DNA of 64,000 nt from an uncultured Chitinophagaceae bacterium (GCA_937907395.1 CALCII010000011.1:496001-560000); one strand, 5' to 3'. Counted from the first letter of the stretch, positions 18,004 to 26,984 are shown. A program made the numbers and translations. Notes: generated from the sequence alone by a model not told the origin.

Positions 18004-19095
18004 ATGGCTTACAATAAAAATACTGCCTTTAACGAACTGCCTAATTTACCCCCGGAAGGCTTCACAGAGTCGCCGGAGATATTGAGGCACCTTGCAAAGG
18101 CTTCACGGCATTTAGGCGAATTAAACGGTCTCTGTGCTTCGTTGCCAGACCCTCAGTTGCTTATCAATACAATTGTCCTTCAGGAAAGTAAGGACAGCTC
18201 GGCTATTGAAAATATTGTTACCACCCAGGATGAACTATACAAAGCTGCAACAGAGGAAGGCACAGCAAACCTTGCGGCCAAAGAAGTACTAAGTTATCGA
18301 GAAGCTTTGTATGTGGGTCTTGAAAAAATGAGAATGCAAAAAAAATTATTGCTTACAAACACAATGGTTGAAATTGTACAAACCATTAAGCAAAATAGTT
18401 CCGGTATAAGAAATACACCCGGTACTGCATTAAAAAATGCAATCAACGGCGAAATAATTTATACGCCGCCTTGCTGTGAAGATGTTCTGAGAGATAAATT
18501 AAATGCACTGGAACAGTTTATTAACGACCCGGAATTATCAACGTTAGACCCTTTGGTAAAAATGGCCTTAATACATTACCAGTTTGAAGCCATACACCCC
18601 TTTGCAGATGGTAACGGAAGAACAGGAAGAATAATAAATGCATTGTACCTGGTACAACAGGGATTATTATCACAGCCGGTACTTTACCTCAGTTCATATA
18701 TTGTAAAATATAAAGCAGAATACTATCAGTTATTAAGAGCTGTTACAGAAAAAGATAACTGGCACGACTGGATCATGTACATTCTTACCGCAATAATTGA
18801 AACGGCACAGCTTACTACTAAAAAGATAAGGGCAATGCTCTCATTAAAGGAAGAATTTGAGAAGCAGATGAAAGATGTGTTGGGAGCCTCATTCAGTTAT
18901 GAATTGCTACAGCTGATGTTCACTTTACCATACCTCAAAATTGAGTTACTGGAAAAAAGAGAAATAGCACACAGGCAAACCGCTTCAACCTGGTTAAAAA
19001 AACTAACTGAAGCTAATATTGTAAAGCCTCAAAAAATTGGAAGAACAACATATTATATTAACTACCGGTTGATGGAGTTACTATCAGCAGATTAA
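18004..19095 (+). CDS. Fic-family AMPylase with N-terminal inhibitory helix (class II)
   Basis: The catalytic Fic loop HPFADGNGRTGR starts at H198 (numbering from ATG 18004), complete for nucleotide transfer onto a target hydroxyl group. The N-terminal half contains S65-SAI-E69-N70, fitting the (S/T)xxxE(G/N) inhibitory helix of class II Fic proteins, which keeps the enzyme autoinhibited. A C-terminal winged-helix-like segment (KREIAHRQTASTWLKKL) resembles the DNA-binding end of many Fic-wHTH proteins. ATG 18004 (MAYNKNTAFNELP) is preferred to ATG 17971 because the residues match the usual N-terminus of this family. Its position between an OLD nuclease and a TIR protein suggests a defence or toxin role, but the target is unknown. 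Confidence 0.9.
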   Translation: MAYNKNTAFNELPNLPPEGFTESPEILRHLAKASRHLGELNGLCASLPDPQLLINTIVLQESKDSSAIENIVTTQDELYKAATEEGTANLAAKEVLSYREALYVGLEKMRMQKKLLLTNTMVEIVQTIKQNSSGIRNTPGTALKNAINGEIIYTPPCCEDVLRDKLNALEQFINDPELSTLDPLVKMALIHYQFEAIHPFADGNGRTGRIINALYLVQQGLLSQPVLYLSSYIVKYKAEYYQLLRAVTEKDNWHDWIMYILTAIIETAQLTTKKIRAMLSLKEEFEKQMKDVLGASFSYELLQLMFTLPYLKIELLEKREIAHRQTASTWLKKLTEANIVKPQKIGRTTYYINYRLMELLSAD

Positions 19096-19108
19096 ATCGA
19101 CTGGCACA

Positions 19109-19411
19109 ATGAGTACAACTATCTATTATGACAATATTCAGAAATTACTATTTCGATATGCTGACTTAGTAGAACAGTCTAACTCTTTAGGATTATCAAA
19201 TGAAACTGTTAATGCAGAAAATTTGTTTTGTGAATTCTTAAATAAAGCATTTGGGTGGAAACTTATTAATGGGAATGAGGACGTAAGAAATCAAGACACT
19301 CTTTCCCTGATGTTTATTTTATTTAAAGGCGATTTTCTGTTGATTAAATATGTGATTACTTCCTTCTCAGCAACGTCTCTCGCAGAGGACGTTGCGTACT
19401 ACGAAGAATAG
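19109..19411 (+). pseudogene. Truncated SMEK-domain gene, chimeric 3' end
   Basis: The first 65 or so residues (YYDNIQKLLFRYADLVEQSN, NAENLFCEFLNKAFGW) resemble the N-terminal SMEK domain found in defence-associated proteins. After about 19300 the frame enters a 59-bp segment copied from a DUF4395-type gene (LSLMFILFKGDFLLIKYVIT). It then ends inside a REP composite (SATSLAEDVAYYEE). The rest of the SMEK protein is missing. The ATG at 19109 lies 13 bases after the Fic stop, so the original gene was probably in an operon with Fic. Confidence 0.6.
19301..19359 (+). repeat. 59-bp copy of part of the DUF4395 gene
   Basis: This stretch matches 24503-24561 with only three mismatches by eye (56 of 59). 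It is directly followed by the REP composite at 19360, whereas the intact gene has no REP at the matching position. Confidence 0.85.
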
Positions 19412-19459
19412 GTTTCTTAAACGCAACGTCCCTTTCAGGAGACGTTGCTGCGAATAAAG
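19360..19459 (+). repeat. 100-bp REP composite (BIME-like), copy 3
   Basis: It has the same boundaries (TTCCTTCTCAG to GCGAATAAAG) and two hairpins as the copies near 11 kb. The right hairpin has GACGTTGC on its second arm, making it a perfect 8-bp stem. It joins two unrelated truncated genes. Confidence 0.9.
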
Positions 19460-19893
19460 GATGGAAAAACAAAGTTCCTTATTTCATTAAGCTGCAGAAC
19501 CGTTCACACCTCTTTTTGCTGGGCTTATACAACTACTCACCTATCCCCGATGTGGAAACCGGTGAAATGAAAGGAACCTTCACCATCATCACCCGCCCGG
19601 CAAACGATCTTATGTGCCTCATCCACAACCACGGCCCAAACAAACACCGTATGCCTGTACTGCACCAACCCGAGGCGGCTGTTAAATGGCTGGACAAAGA
19701 CCTAACAGAAACTGGCATGAAAGAAATGCTTGATTATCAACTGCCTTCCGAAGAACTGGAAGTCTGGCCTGTCTATAGCATCCGTACCACCAAACCCCGG
19801 CTCGATCATAAATCGAAAACGGAACCCTTCCGTTGGGAAAACCTCCCGCCACTGGGCAACGATGAACCTCTTGTAAAGCCAACTTTGTTTTAA
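19460..19893 (+). pseudogene. C-terminal remnant of an SRAP (YedK/HMCES-like) DNA-protein crosslink peptidase gene
   Basis: From the REP edge the frame reads GWKNKVPYFIKLQNRSHLF, GLYNYSPIPDVETGEMKGT, FTIITRPAND and HRMPVLHQPEAAVKWLD. This is the C-terminal half of SRAP proteins, which cap abasic sites in single-stranded DNA through Cys2. The N-terminus with the catalytic cysteine is gone, replaced by the REP. The computed start TTG 19516 is inside the domain and not meaningful. The remnant cannot be active. Confidence 0.75.
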
Positions 19894-20042
19894 TGTACTT
19901 GGATAAATATTATTAAACTTTAAAATGGTAGTAACAGAAATTTAATAACTTAGGTTATTGATATTCAACAACTTTTAACTTACAAAACCAGCGTTTTATA
20001 ATTAAAGCATTGTGTTGGTAGTTAGGCTTAAACTGCATCCTA

Positions 20043-20852
20043 ATGGACTTAGACTCTTTACCAAAACATAATCTTGAAAAGGAATATTTAAATCATGCTG
20101 TTTTTGAACAGTTGAAAGATCTTGTTGATTTTTATGAGGCTCTTTCAAACACAACAATGGGATTTGTTAGCCAAGGAACAAAGGCAATTTTCAATCTCGA
20201 CACTTATGTTTTTACTTCTATTAGCGGAACAGTAGAATCAATCAAGGATGTATTATACAGCGGCAGACTGAACGATGCATATGCACTTCTAAGAAAATAT
20301 TACGATTCGACAATCATTAATATTTATACTAATCTTTATTTAAACGACCATTTTTCAATTGACAATTTTATAGTTGAACATATTGATAACTGGCGAAGCG
20401 GTAAAGAAACGATTCCTGAATATCGAGTGATTTCAAAATATGTCAAAGATTCGGATAAACTAAAACCTATAACAGACTTACTACAAAAAGACAAGTTATA
20501 CAAGGAGATTCGAGAAAGATGTAACGACCATACACACTATAATTTTTATCATAACCTTTTGCTTAATGACAATCTAATACGACTTGAAAGCAGAGTTGAA
20601 GCTATTAATCGCTTTCAAAAAGACTTAATTGCAATTTTTGTTCAACATTTCTCTTACCTGTTTTATTTAAACGAGCATTATATGATGTCCTCAGATTATG
20701 TAGATTATCTTGAAATGGACATGACGCCGGAGGAAGATTCTGAATATTGGGTTGCAGCATTTATACAAGAAGCATTTGATAAATATATAAAAGTCTACAG
20801 AGCTGATATTGCAAATGAGTTAAAAGCAAAAACGGTAATGAAACTACAATAA
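20043..20852 (+). CDS. Hypothetical helical protein in the defence cluster
   Basis: I do not recognise this 269-residue protein. It is acidic, rich in Tyr, Asn and Asp, and looks almost entirely alpha-helical, with no signal peptide or membrane segment. The segment IRERCNDHTHYNFYHN contains an R-x5-H arrangement, which is the loose signature of HEPN ribonucleases; this is weak evidence. It stands alone between the SRAP remnant and the TIR gene, with over 140 bases of non-coding DNA on each side. A defence-associated HEPN-type protein is one possibility. Confidence 0.6.
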   Translation: MDLDSLPKHNLEKEYLNHAVFEQLKDLVDFYEALSNTTMGFVSQGTKAIFNLDTYVFTSISGTVESIKDVLYSGRLNDAYALLRKYYDSTIINIYTNLYLNDHFSIDNFIVEHIDNWRSGKETIPEYRVISKYVKDSDKLKPITDLLQKDKLYKEIRERCNDHTHYNFYHNLLLNDNLIRLESRVEAINRFQKDLIAIFVQHFSYLFYLNEHYMMSSDYVDYLEMDMTPEEDSEYWVAAFIQEAFDKYIKVYRADIANELKAKTVMKLQ

Positions 20853-21073
20853 GCAGATGAAAAAGTCCGGACCGCTAAATTGGTTTGCTACTAATCTAGA
20901 TAAGGAATAAATTTCTATCTTTTTGTTTCCTATCAGAAGCAGTCCCAGCTGGAGATTTATTATTGAGTTTTTTCTTAACTAAAGATACATGTTTTCAAAA
21001 TGTAATTTGTGCCAACCAGGAAAATCAGTGAATCCCCTGCCTTTATAAATATTATAATGTTATTAGTAAATTT

Positions 21074-21829
21074 ATGGAAAGACAAATTATTAAAGTTTTT
21101 GTATCATACAGTTGGACTAGCGTGAGCCACAAAGAATGGGTCAAAAAGTTTGTAGCTGACCTTGAACAAAATTCAATAGAAGTAGCTATTGATTTCAATA
21201 GTTTGCATGTTGGTCAAGACAAGTACTTTTATATGGAAAAAATGGTTACTTCTGCTGAGATTGCCAAGGTAATTCTTCTTATTGACAAACAATATTGCGA
21301 CAAGGCAAACAATAGAAACGGAGGAGTGGGTGTTGAGACTCAAATAATATCTGCTGAAGTTTATGAAAAGGCTGATCAAGTTAAATTCCTACCTATAGTT
21401 CTGCAGAAGGATTATAAAAACGAACCTTACTTGCCAACATATTTAAGAAATAGAATTTATTTTGACTTTTCTGATCCTGTTAAATACGACGAGAGATTGA
21501 GTTCTTTAGTGCAAAATATTCGCACTTGTGAGGGTTTTAGTCATGAAAACTTTAAGAGTGAAAACTCGGAGTCATTTGAAAAAAAAGCATTAAATTTAAA
21601 TCCTGTCGAAAAATCATCTCTATATCAAATTGTTTCACAAAAGAAAAGTTCTATAATCACCATTTTTAAATGGATACTTGGAATCGCAGGAGCCGTTTTA
21701 TTCTTTCCTGCATTTATAGAAGGAAAAGGTAATGTGAATTTTCAGGCCATGAGTACAACCGAATTTGGAATTACAATAATAGGACTTACTTTAATTATTC
21801 TTGCTTTAACTATTGGACAAAACGAATGA
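21074..21829 (+). CDS. TIR-domain protein with C-terminal membrane anchor
   Basis: Residues 6-150 form a TIR/SEFIR-type domain: VFVSYSWTSVSHKEWV at the start, then VAIDFNSLHVGQDKYFYMEKM, a strand AKVILLIDKQY and the helix GVGVETQIISAEVY, whose Glu could be the NADase residue. The C-terminus has two hydrophobic helices (FKWILGIAGAVLFFPAFI and FGITIIGLTLIILALTIG), so the domain is membrane-anchored. Bacterial TIR proteins of this kind often act as NAD-degrading or signalling effectors in antiphage systems. No obvious sensor or partner gene is adjacent. It is predicted to sit at the inner membrane with TIR in the cytoplasm. Confidence 0.8.
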   Translation: MERQIIKVFVSYSWTSVSHKEWVKKFVADLEQNSIEVAIDFNSLHVGQDKYFYMEKMVTSAEIAKVILLIDKQYCDKANNRNGGVGVETQIISAEVYEKADQVKFLPIVLQKDYKNEPYLPTYLRNRIYFDFSDPVKYDERLSSLVQNIRTCEGFSHENFKSENSESFEKKALNLNPVEKSSLYQIVSQKKSSIITIFKWILGIAGAVLFFPAFIEGKGNVNFQAMSTTEFGITIIGLTLIILALTIGQNE

Positions 21830-22057
21830 ACTACTGTTAACTTGGTATTATAAATAGTGTGTTTGACATTGTAACAAGCAGTATCTATTTTTTATTTGTA
21901 ATGTGGTTTAGGTTCACAAAATAAAGCCCAAGTTTAGCTTTAAGAATTTAACTTTATTAATAGTCAAGCAGAGGTACCGTGCGGATGAAAATAAATTTAG
22001 CCTCCATCGGCAATTTGTGCCTTTTGGCAAACATTTAAATCTAGTAAAAAATAGCAT

Positions 22058-22750
22058 ATGGATACTCCTGAATTTGTTCAGTTCTTGGCGAAATTTCCAA
22101 AATGGATTACAGTAATATTTTATTTATGTGTCTGTTGTATTTTGGTGGGCTTAACAGCTTCAATAGTTTACTATTTATTAAATACTCCAGTAAAAGATAC
22201 TTTTCAAACTTTAAGATATTATGATAAGCATAAAATTGATACAATCTATATTGATAATGTATCTAAAATAGAAAGCATACGCTTAGATAGCATTCGTAAA
22301 TCAAACGAAATTAAACATGAAAAAGACTTGCTTGAAATTGATACAATTCGCATGAAGTATAAATTGAACCCTATTAGTAATGTATATGAATTAAACGGTG
22401 ATTTTCGTGGAAGTAATTTATTGGATGGGGGGCCAATTCAGAATCTCTTTTATTACACTATTTGCTTCATTCTAATTTTTGTTGTTACTAAGCGAAGTTC
22501 TAATCCTTTAAGATTGATATTGAATTTTTGCATGGCAGTTGTCATGTTGGGCTTGTATGCATTAGTGAAAGGAATTACTTCCCCGACAAAATTAAATGTG
22601 AGTGGGAAGTTATATGCCTTTGATCTCATTACTTCTAATGTGGGGTTGGTTCTGGTTCTGGTGGCCACTATAGTATTTTTTGGACTCGGGTATTATATTG
22701 CTCGGATACTTCTAAAAGCAGAGGCAGAAGAGAATTTTAAAAAAACCTGA
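22058..22750 (+). CDS. Hypothetical four-helix membrane protein
   Basis: This 230-residue protein has one transmembrane helix near the N-terminus (WITVIFYLCVCCILVGL). A charged segment of about 90 residues rich in Ile, Asp and Lys follows (KIDTIYIDNVSKIESIRLDS), probably helical or coiled-coil. Three further membrane helices complete it (YTICFILIFVVT, FCMAVVMLGLYAL, VGLVLVLVATIVFFGLGYYI). No family is recognised. It follows the TIR gene by 228 bases on the same strand and could be a membrane partner, but nothing in the sequence shows this. Confidence 0.6.
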   Translation: MDTPEFVQFLAKFPKWITVIFYLCVCCILVGLTASIVYYLLNTPVKDTFQTLRYYDKHKIDTIYIDNVSKIESIRLDSIRKSNEIKHEKDLLEIDTIRMKYKLNPISNVYELNGDFRGSNLLDGGPIQNLFYYTICFILIFVVTKRSSNPLRLILNFCMAVVMLGLYALVKGITSPTKLNVSGKLYAFDLITSNVGLVLVLVATIVFFGLGYYIARILLKAEAEENFKKT

Positions 22751-23432
22751 CACTAAATCGTTTGCCAAAAACGTATATCAAAATCAGAGACACACGGAAG
22801 TTGAACCTATCAGTAGAAAGCATTCAAGTGGTGTGTCCGGCAATTGGGATTCAAATAAAAACAATTTTAACCTCAGTATTGGTTAAATTATTACCTGGTT
22901 GCCTTTTTAGCGGTTCGATATATGGGTGGTATTAAGTCTAGATGGTAGAACCAAATGGTATCAATAAATTTATCTGATTTTGAAGGCAATATTCCTTCAG
23001 ATCTAATATGGAAAGTAAATCTTCTACTGTAAAGTTCGATAATTCAACGGTCTGGGCTACCAAAAAAGCGAAGAGCGATCTTCGCTTTTTGTTTCTCTTC
23101 CCAAAGGGGGAAAGAGAAGAGTCTGTTGACCTGATTCTTGGAATACTTTAAAAAGTGAATTCCTGCTCTACCAGAAATCTCTGAATTTTTAAACTTCGCC
23201 TAATCAGCAGAGTTATTCTTTTTTCTTGAAATACAATTAATAAGGTCGATCAATACTGAATTTACTGATGCAGATCATTTTATAACAACAGACAATACTC
23301 TATATTGCCAGCTAGTCGAAACGGTATCTGTAAAAGCAACAATGATTACCCCATGGAGATTAGAATGGATCAGGATTTGTTCCATCCGAATTTGCTATTC
23401 CGCCAACGTAAAAAGCAGAAAGGAGATCATTT
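22751..23432. other. Long non-coding stretch ending in a strong terminator
   Basis: No credible protein is encoded on either strand; the frame from 23305 to 23544 is an overlap of the following gene in another phase. The notable element is the very strong intrinsic terminator at 23063-23090, about 310 bases after the last gene. That may mean a long 3' untranslated region or a small RNA. Confidence 0.5.
23063..23090 (+). terminator. Strong intrinsic terminator
   Basis: A perfect 12-bp stem (AAAAAGCGAAGA / TCTTCGCTTTTT) closes a GCGA loop and has its own A- and T-runs, so it could stop transcription from either side. Confidence 0.85.
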
Positions 23433-23804
23433 ATGGCATATACAGTTACTTACCTTACCGACTACCATCTCATTGAGATTGATTACAAAGATATTTTGCA
23501 AAAGAAAGAATTACACCAGGCTCTGGCAGAAAGCGGTGAATTAGCTTTCAAACATAATACATTTACTTTTCTTGCAGATTGCACACAGTTAGAGGGAGGG
23601 CATTCTGTTTTTGATCTGTATGAAATCATTGCTACTCTGGATAAAATGAATGTTACTCACCGGATGAAAGAAGCCATTCTCTTTAACAATGATGCACCTA
23701 TCATGTCAAACGTGGTTTTCTTTGAAACCACTGCCCGGAACCGTGGCTTTAATGTGCGCATTTTTGCCGACCGGGAGAAGGCATTGTCCTGGCTTACTTC
23801 TTAA
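23433..23804 (+). CDS. STAS/SpoIIAA-like domain protein
   Basis: This small soluble protein of 123 residues resembles the SpoIIAA-like (STAS-related) family. Features include alternating strands (VTYLTDYHLIEIDYKD, TFTFLADCTQ) and a typical ending, FFETTARNRGFNVRIFADRE followed by KALSWL. These proteins are of uncertain function and may act as regulatory binding modules. The start ATG 23433 is supported by AAGGAG a few bases upstream. It is followed by the acetyltransferase gene 66 bases downstream. Confidence 0.7.
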   Translation: MAYTVTYLTDYHLIEIDYKDILQKKELHQALAESGELAFKHNTFTFLADCTQLEGGHSVFDLYEIIATLDKMNVTHRMKEAILFNNDAPIMSNVVFFETTARNRGFNVRIFADREKALSWLTS

Positions 23805-23869
23805 TCACTGCTTTAATTACGTTTTTATTATCCGCCAGCGTAAGAAAATTTATAATTTCTTTGCACTCT

Positions 23870-24310
23870 ATGATGATACGTGAAGCTGTTATAAGTGATA
23901 TTGCCGGAATTCAACTGGTGCGTAATGCTGTTACGGAGAATCGCCTGTCTGACCCCGCTTTGGTAACCGATGCCGATTGCGAAACCTATATGACCATCAG
24001 GGGGAAAGGTTGGGTTTGTGTGAATGAGGAACAGATTGTAGGTTTTGCAATAGCCGATCTGCAGGATCATAATATCTGGGCTTTGTTCCTTTTGCCCGGC
24101 TTTGAAAGGATAGGAATTGGTAAACAACTCCATGACATCATGCTTGACTGGTATTTTTCTCAAACAAAAGAAACGGTGTGGTTAAGTACAGCCCCCGGCA
24201 CCCGTGCCGAATCTTTTTACCGCAAAGCCGGATGGGTAGAGACCGGCGTATACGGAAAAGGAGAAATCAAATTTGAAATGAGTTTCTATAACTGGAATAA
24301 CAAATTGTAG
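23870..24310 (+). CDS. GNAT-family N-acetyltransferase
   Basis: The 146-residue domain has the GNAT order of elements: an N-terminal IREAVISDIAGIQLVRN helix, the central strand EEQIVGFAIADLQ, the acetyl-CoA binding motif LPGFERIGIGKQLHD (in place of Q/RxxGxG/A), and the C-terminal AESFYRKAGWVETG segment. It transfers an acetyl group from acetyl-CoA to an unknown amine. ATG 23870 or 23873 (MMIREAV) is preferred to TTG 23861. Confidence 0.85.
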   Translation: MMIREAVISDIAGIQLVRNAVTENRLSDPALVTDADCETYMTIRGKGWVCVNEEQIVGFAIADLQDHNIWALFLLPGFERIGIGKQLHDIMLDWYFSQTKETVWLSTAPGTRAESFYRKAGWVETGVYGKGEIKFEMSFYNWNNKL

Positions 24311-24403
24311 AAAAAAATCGATACAACGTTAACAGTTTGTTGCAGAATGCCATATTGAATTCAGATTGTTATTTCAAGTATCTTGTACAAAACTTCCTGT
24401 TAT

Positions 24404-25036
24404 ATGAAACAATTTGGTGAAACTGTTGAAGGGTATTCTATTCCTGTATTAAACGAGCGTGAAATAAGAGCTGCTGCCGGTATCCTCTTTTTTTTTACGT
24501 TTCTTTCCCTGATGTTTATTTTATTTAGAGGCGATTTTCTGTTGATCAAGTATGTGATTACAATTTTCTTTACAGATTTTATCATCCGTGTATTTGTTTC
24601 GCCCAGGTATTCTCCCACACTGATTTTAGGAAGATTAATCGTGCGCCGGCAAACACCTGAATATGTAGGTGCTGCTCAGAAAAAATTTGCCTGGGTGATT
24701 GGCGTACTTCTTTCCGCCACGATGTTTGTACTGATGGTGATTGTGAATTCCTATAGCATTATAACCGGGCTCATTTGCCTGGTATGTTTGATTTTTCTCT
24801 TTTTTGAATCGGCTTTTGGTATTTGCCTTGGATGCTTGTTTTATAATATGGTGTATAAAGAAAAAGCACAGCATTGTCCGGGTGAAATATGTGAAGTGAA
24901 CGACCGGCATGCAATTCAGAGTGTATCACTTGTACAAGTGCTCATCTTGCTTGCAACAGCCGGGCTGGTGGTATTACTGGCTTTCCTGGTAAATGATTTT
25001 TTTGCAGTGAAAGCGCATCCTTTGTTTGGATCCTGA
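24404..25036 (+). CDS. DUF4395-type integral membrane protein
   Basis: The protein starts MKQFGETVEGYSIPVLNERE and then has two closely spaced hydrophobic segments (AAGILFFFTFLSLMFILF, FLLIKYVITIFFTDFIIRVF), an SPRYSPT loop, two more helices and the signature GICLGCLFYN. This matches DUF4395 membrane proteins of unknown role. ATG 24404 is chosen over TTG 24383. A 59-bp part of this gene (24503-24561) occurs in near-identical form next to a REP element at 19301. The C-terminus adds a further hydrophobic helix. Confidence 0.7.
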   Translation: MKQFGETVEGYSIPVLNEREIRAAAGILFFFTFLSLMFILFRGDFLLIKYVITIFFTDFIIRVFVSPRYSPTLILGRLIVRRQTPEYVGAAQKKFAWVIGVLLSATMFVLMVIVNSYSIITGLICLVCLIFLFFESAFGICLGCLFYNMVYKEKAQHCPGEICEVNDRHAIQSVSLVQVLILLATAGLVVLLAFLVNDFFAVKAHPLFGS

Positions 25037-25223
25037 GTTGGTTTTGGCAACTTTTATGACTGGTCCAACTAATAATCAACTGTTATTTGTTTTCCCCGTT
25101 TTATTGTTTTAACTTTCGTTTCAATGGAAACGTTTGCGACACCTTTCTCCATTAAGGCCATCCTTTGATTCACCACCCTCCTCCGTATTCCTCTTTTTTA
25201 AATAATCGATTTTATCAGCCAAC

Positions 25224-26984
25224 ATGAAACGTGTATTGATACTTGCTGTATGCCTCTGTCAAATCGGGATCCTCAGGTCTCAGATCAGCTATATCAATAT
25301 CACCAATCATAATACCGGGTCAGGAACCAACAACCTCTTTGATCATTATGTTTCCACCAGCCAAACCTGTTATATTGATTGGGAAGTGGGGCATCCTGCC
25401 ATGAGCAGCGGCGATGCATGTGGTACCAAATCTGCCTCCCGTTTAATTTTAAGAAGAACCTCAGATAACGACCCAACCAGTGTAGTGGCATCGGCTCCCA
25501 TTATTATTACAGGTGTTTGTAATGGTAAGTCGGGCAACTACGATAAGTATTATGTAAATCTTGGTCCATATATCACTGTTGCCGGAAGATACAGTGTGGA
25601 AATACAGGCAGATGTATTACCACTTGCCGGTACCGCTTACGATAACAGCAATACAAGAACGAATTACAATTATATGTGTCCGCCTGCAAATTATCTCACA
25701 GGCAGCGGTGGAACAACCGGTTCTTACTACACAGCTCCCGGCAGCTGTAATTATGGTGGACTTTCAGATCCTGTGGGTGGCGGAACTACCATCGATAAAA
25801 TTCCGGAGATCAACAGTTCGTTGAAATATTTTACAGTCGGGCAGGTTGGTACATATCGTGAAATGGTGGTGTTTGACGGAGATTATTACGATATGCTTAA
25901 TGGAAAATTTCAACCTGGAAACCCTCGTGTACCTTCCAGTTTAAATGGCATTCCTCCCATTCCTTCTTATGGAATTTGTGCAGCAGGCCCAACGCCTGTT
26001 TTAAGCATGGGTGCAGAAATCAATGTATTTAAACGAACCGATTGCAGTGCCGATGTTACCGGTGCCAAAATGTTTTACCGTGTATATAACATGGCCGGTA
26101 CAGCACCGACATACAGTTCGTTTTCGATCGCCTTTGTAGATAATTGTCCCGGCCCCAGTGGCCCCAATAACAATGTGTTTCCTTCGGGAGGTTCCTGTAA
26201 TAATATCAATAGTGTAACGGATCAAAGGTGGCAATCCCCAACCGGTGTGAGTAATATTTTGCCCGCTACACTTACACCAGCCGATTCAGGTACCTGGAAA
26301 ATTGAATTCTATCTTGAAACCTATGTAAAAAATTGTGCAGGAACTACACAAACCATCACCAGTACCGTTAACTCAACCACGTTTACAGTAATTGATCCCA
26401 ACTCCACAGCCGGAGCTGTTTGTGCCATCACCCCTGTTTACTTTAAAAATGTATCGGCTGTCAGAAATTACAATGGCCTGTTGCTGAACTGGGAAATGGC
26501 AGATGCCTATACAGCTTCAGAATTTATACCCGAGGTCTCTTTCGATGGCAAAAAGTTTCAGTCGTTGAAGAGCTTGAAAGCGATACCTTCGGTTAGTGAA
26601 TACCGGTATACGGATGCTTCTTTTGATGCGTATGATTTTTCAACAATGTATTATCGCATAAAGGCAAAAACCGCAAACGGACATTATCTCTATTCACGAA
26701 TCATTAAAGCGGATAAACAATCAACAACATCCGCCGGAATCCAGGTGCTCTCAAGCGGGCAATCAGCCGAGCTTACAGTCAGAGGTTTGCAGAAAGGCCG
26801 TTACGAACTGTGTTTATATACGGCAGAGGGTTTGTTGCAACAACGCTTTTCATTCAATCATTCATTGGGGGAAACAGCCAATCTTTCTGTGCCGCTTCCG
26901 CTCAATGGAACAGCTTCGGTTTATGTTGTTGTAATACGTGACCAAAGTGGTAAACCCATACTTTCCAGGAAATTTATCCGTTAA
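25224..26984 (+). CDS. Secreted protein with type A-like T9SS C-terminal domain
   Basis: This 586-residue protein has a signal peptide (MKRVLILAVCLCQIGILRSQ). The body of about 390 residues is rich in Gly, Ser, Thr, Asn and Cys and has no recognised catalytic domain. Near residue 400 it enters the typical linker of Bacteroidota surface proteins (PVYFKNVSAVRNYNGLLLNW, DASEFIPEVSFDGKKF-like). It ends in a beta-sandwich (ELTVRGLQKGRYELCLYTAE to ILSRKFIR) resembling the T9SS type A sorting domain. It is presumably exported across the outer membrane. Function is unknown. Confidence 0.75.
   Translation: MKRVLILAVCLCQIGILRSQISYINITNHNTGSGTNNLFDHYVSTSQTCYIDWEVGHPAMSSGDACGTKSASRLILRRTSDNDPTSVVASAPIIITGVCNGKSGNYDKYYVNLGPYITVAGRYSVEIQADVLPLAGTAYDNSNTRTNYNYMCPPANYLTGSGGTTGSYYTAPGSCNYGGLSDPVGGGTTIDKIPEINSSLKYFTVGQVGTYREMVVFDGDYYDMLNGKFQPGNPRVPSSLNGIPPIPSYGICAAGPTPVLSMGAEINVFKRTDCSADVTGAKMFYRVYNMAGTAPTYSSFSIAFVDNCPGPSGPNNNVFPSGGSCNNINSVTDQRWQSPTGVSNILPATLTPADSGTWKIEFYLETYVKNCAGTTQTITSTVNSTTFTVIDPNSTAGAVCAITPVYFKNVSAVRNYNGLLLNWEMADAYTASEFIPEVSFDGKKFQSLKSLKAIPSVSEYRYTDASFDAYDFSTMYYRIKAKTANGHYLYSRIIKADKQSTTSAGIQVLSSGQSAELTVRGLQKGRYELCLYTAEGLLQQRFSFNHSLGETANLSVPLPLNGTASVYVVVIRDQSGKPILSRKFIR

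Noticed and set aside
23037..23060. tRNA-like 3' end (GTTCGAT ... CTGGGCTACCA) before the terminator
   Set aside because: No sequence about 70 bases upstream can pair as the acceptor stem and no anticodon arm can be drawn.
23305..23544. ORF of 79 codons overlapping the STAS-like gene
   Set aside because: It lies in another phase of the gene at 23433, which has a good ribosome site and a recognisable fold; the overlapping frame has no such support.
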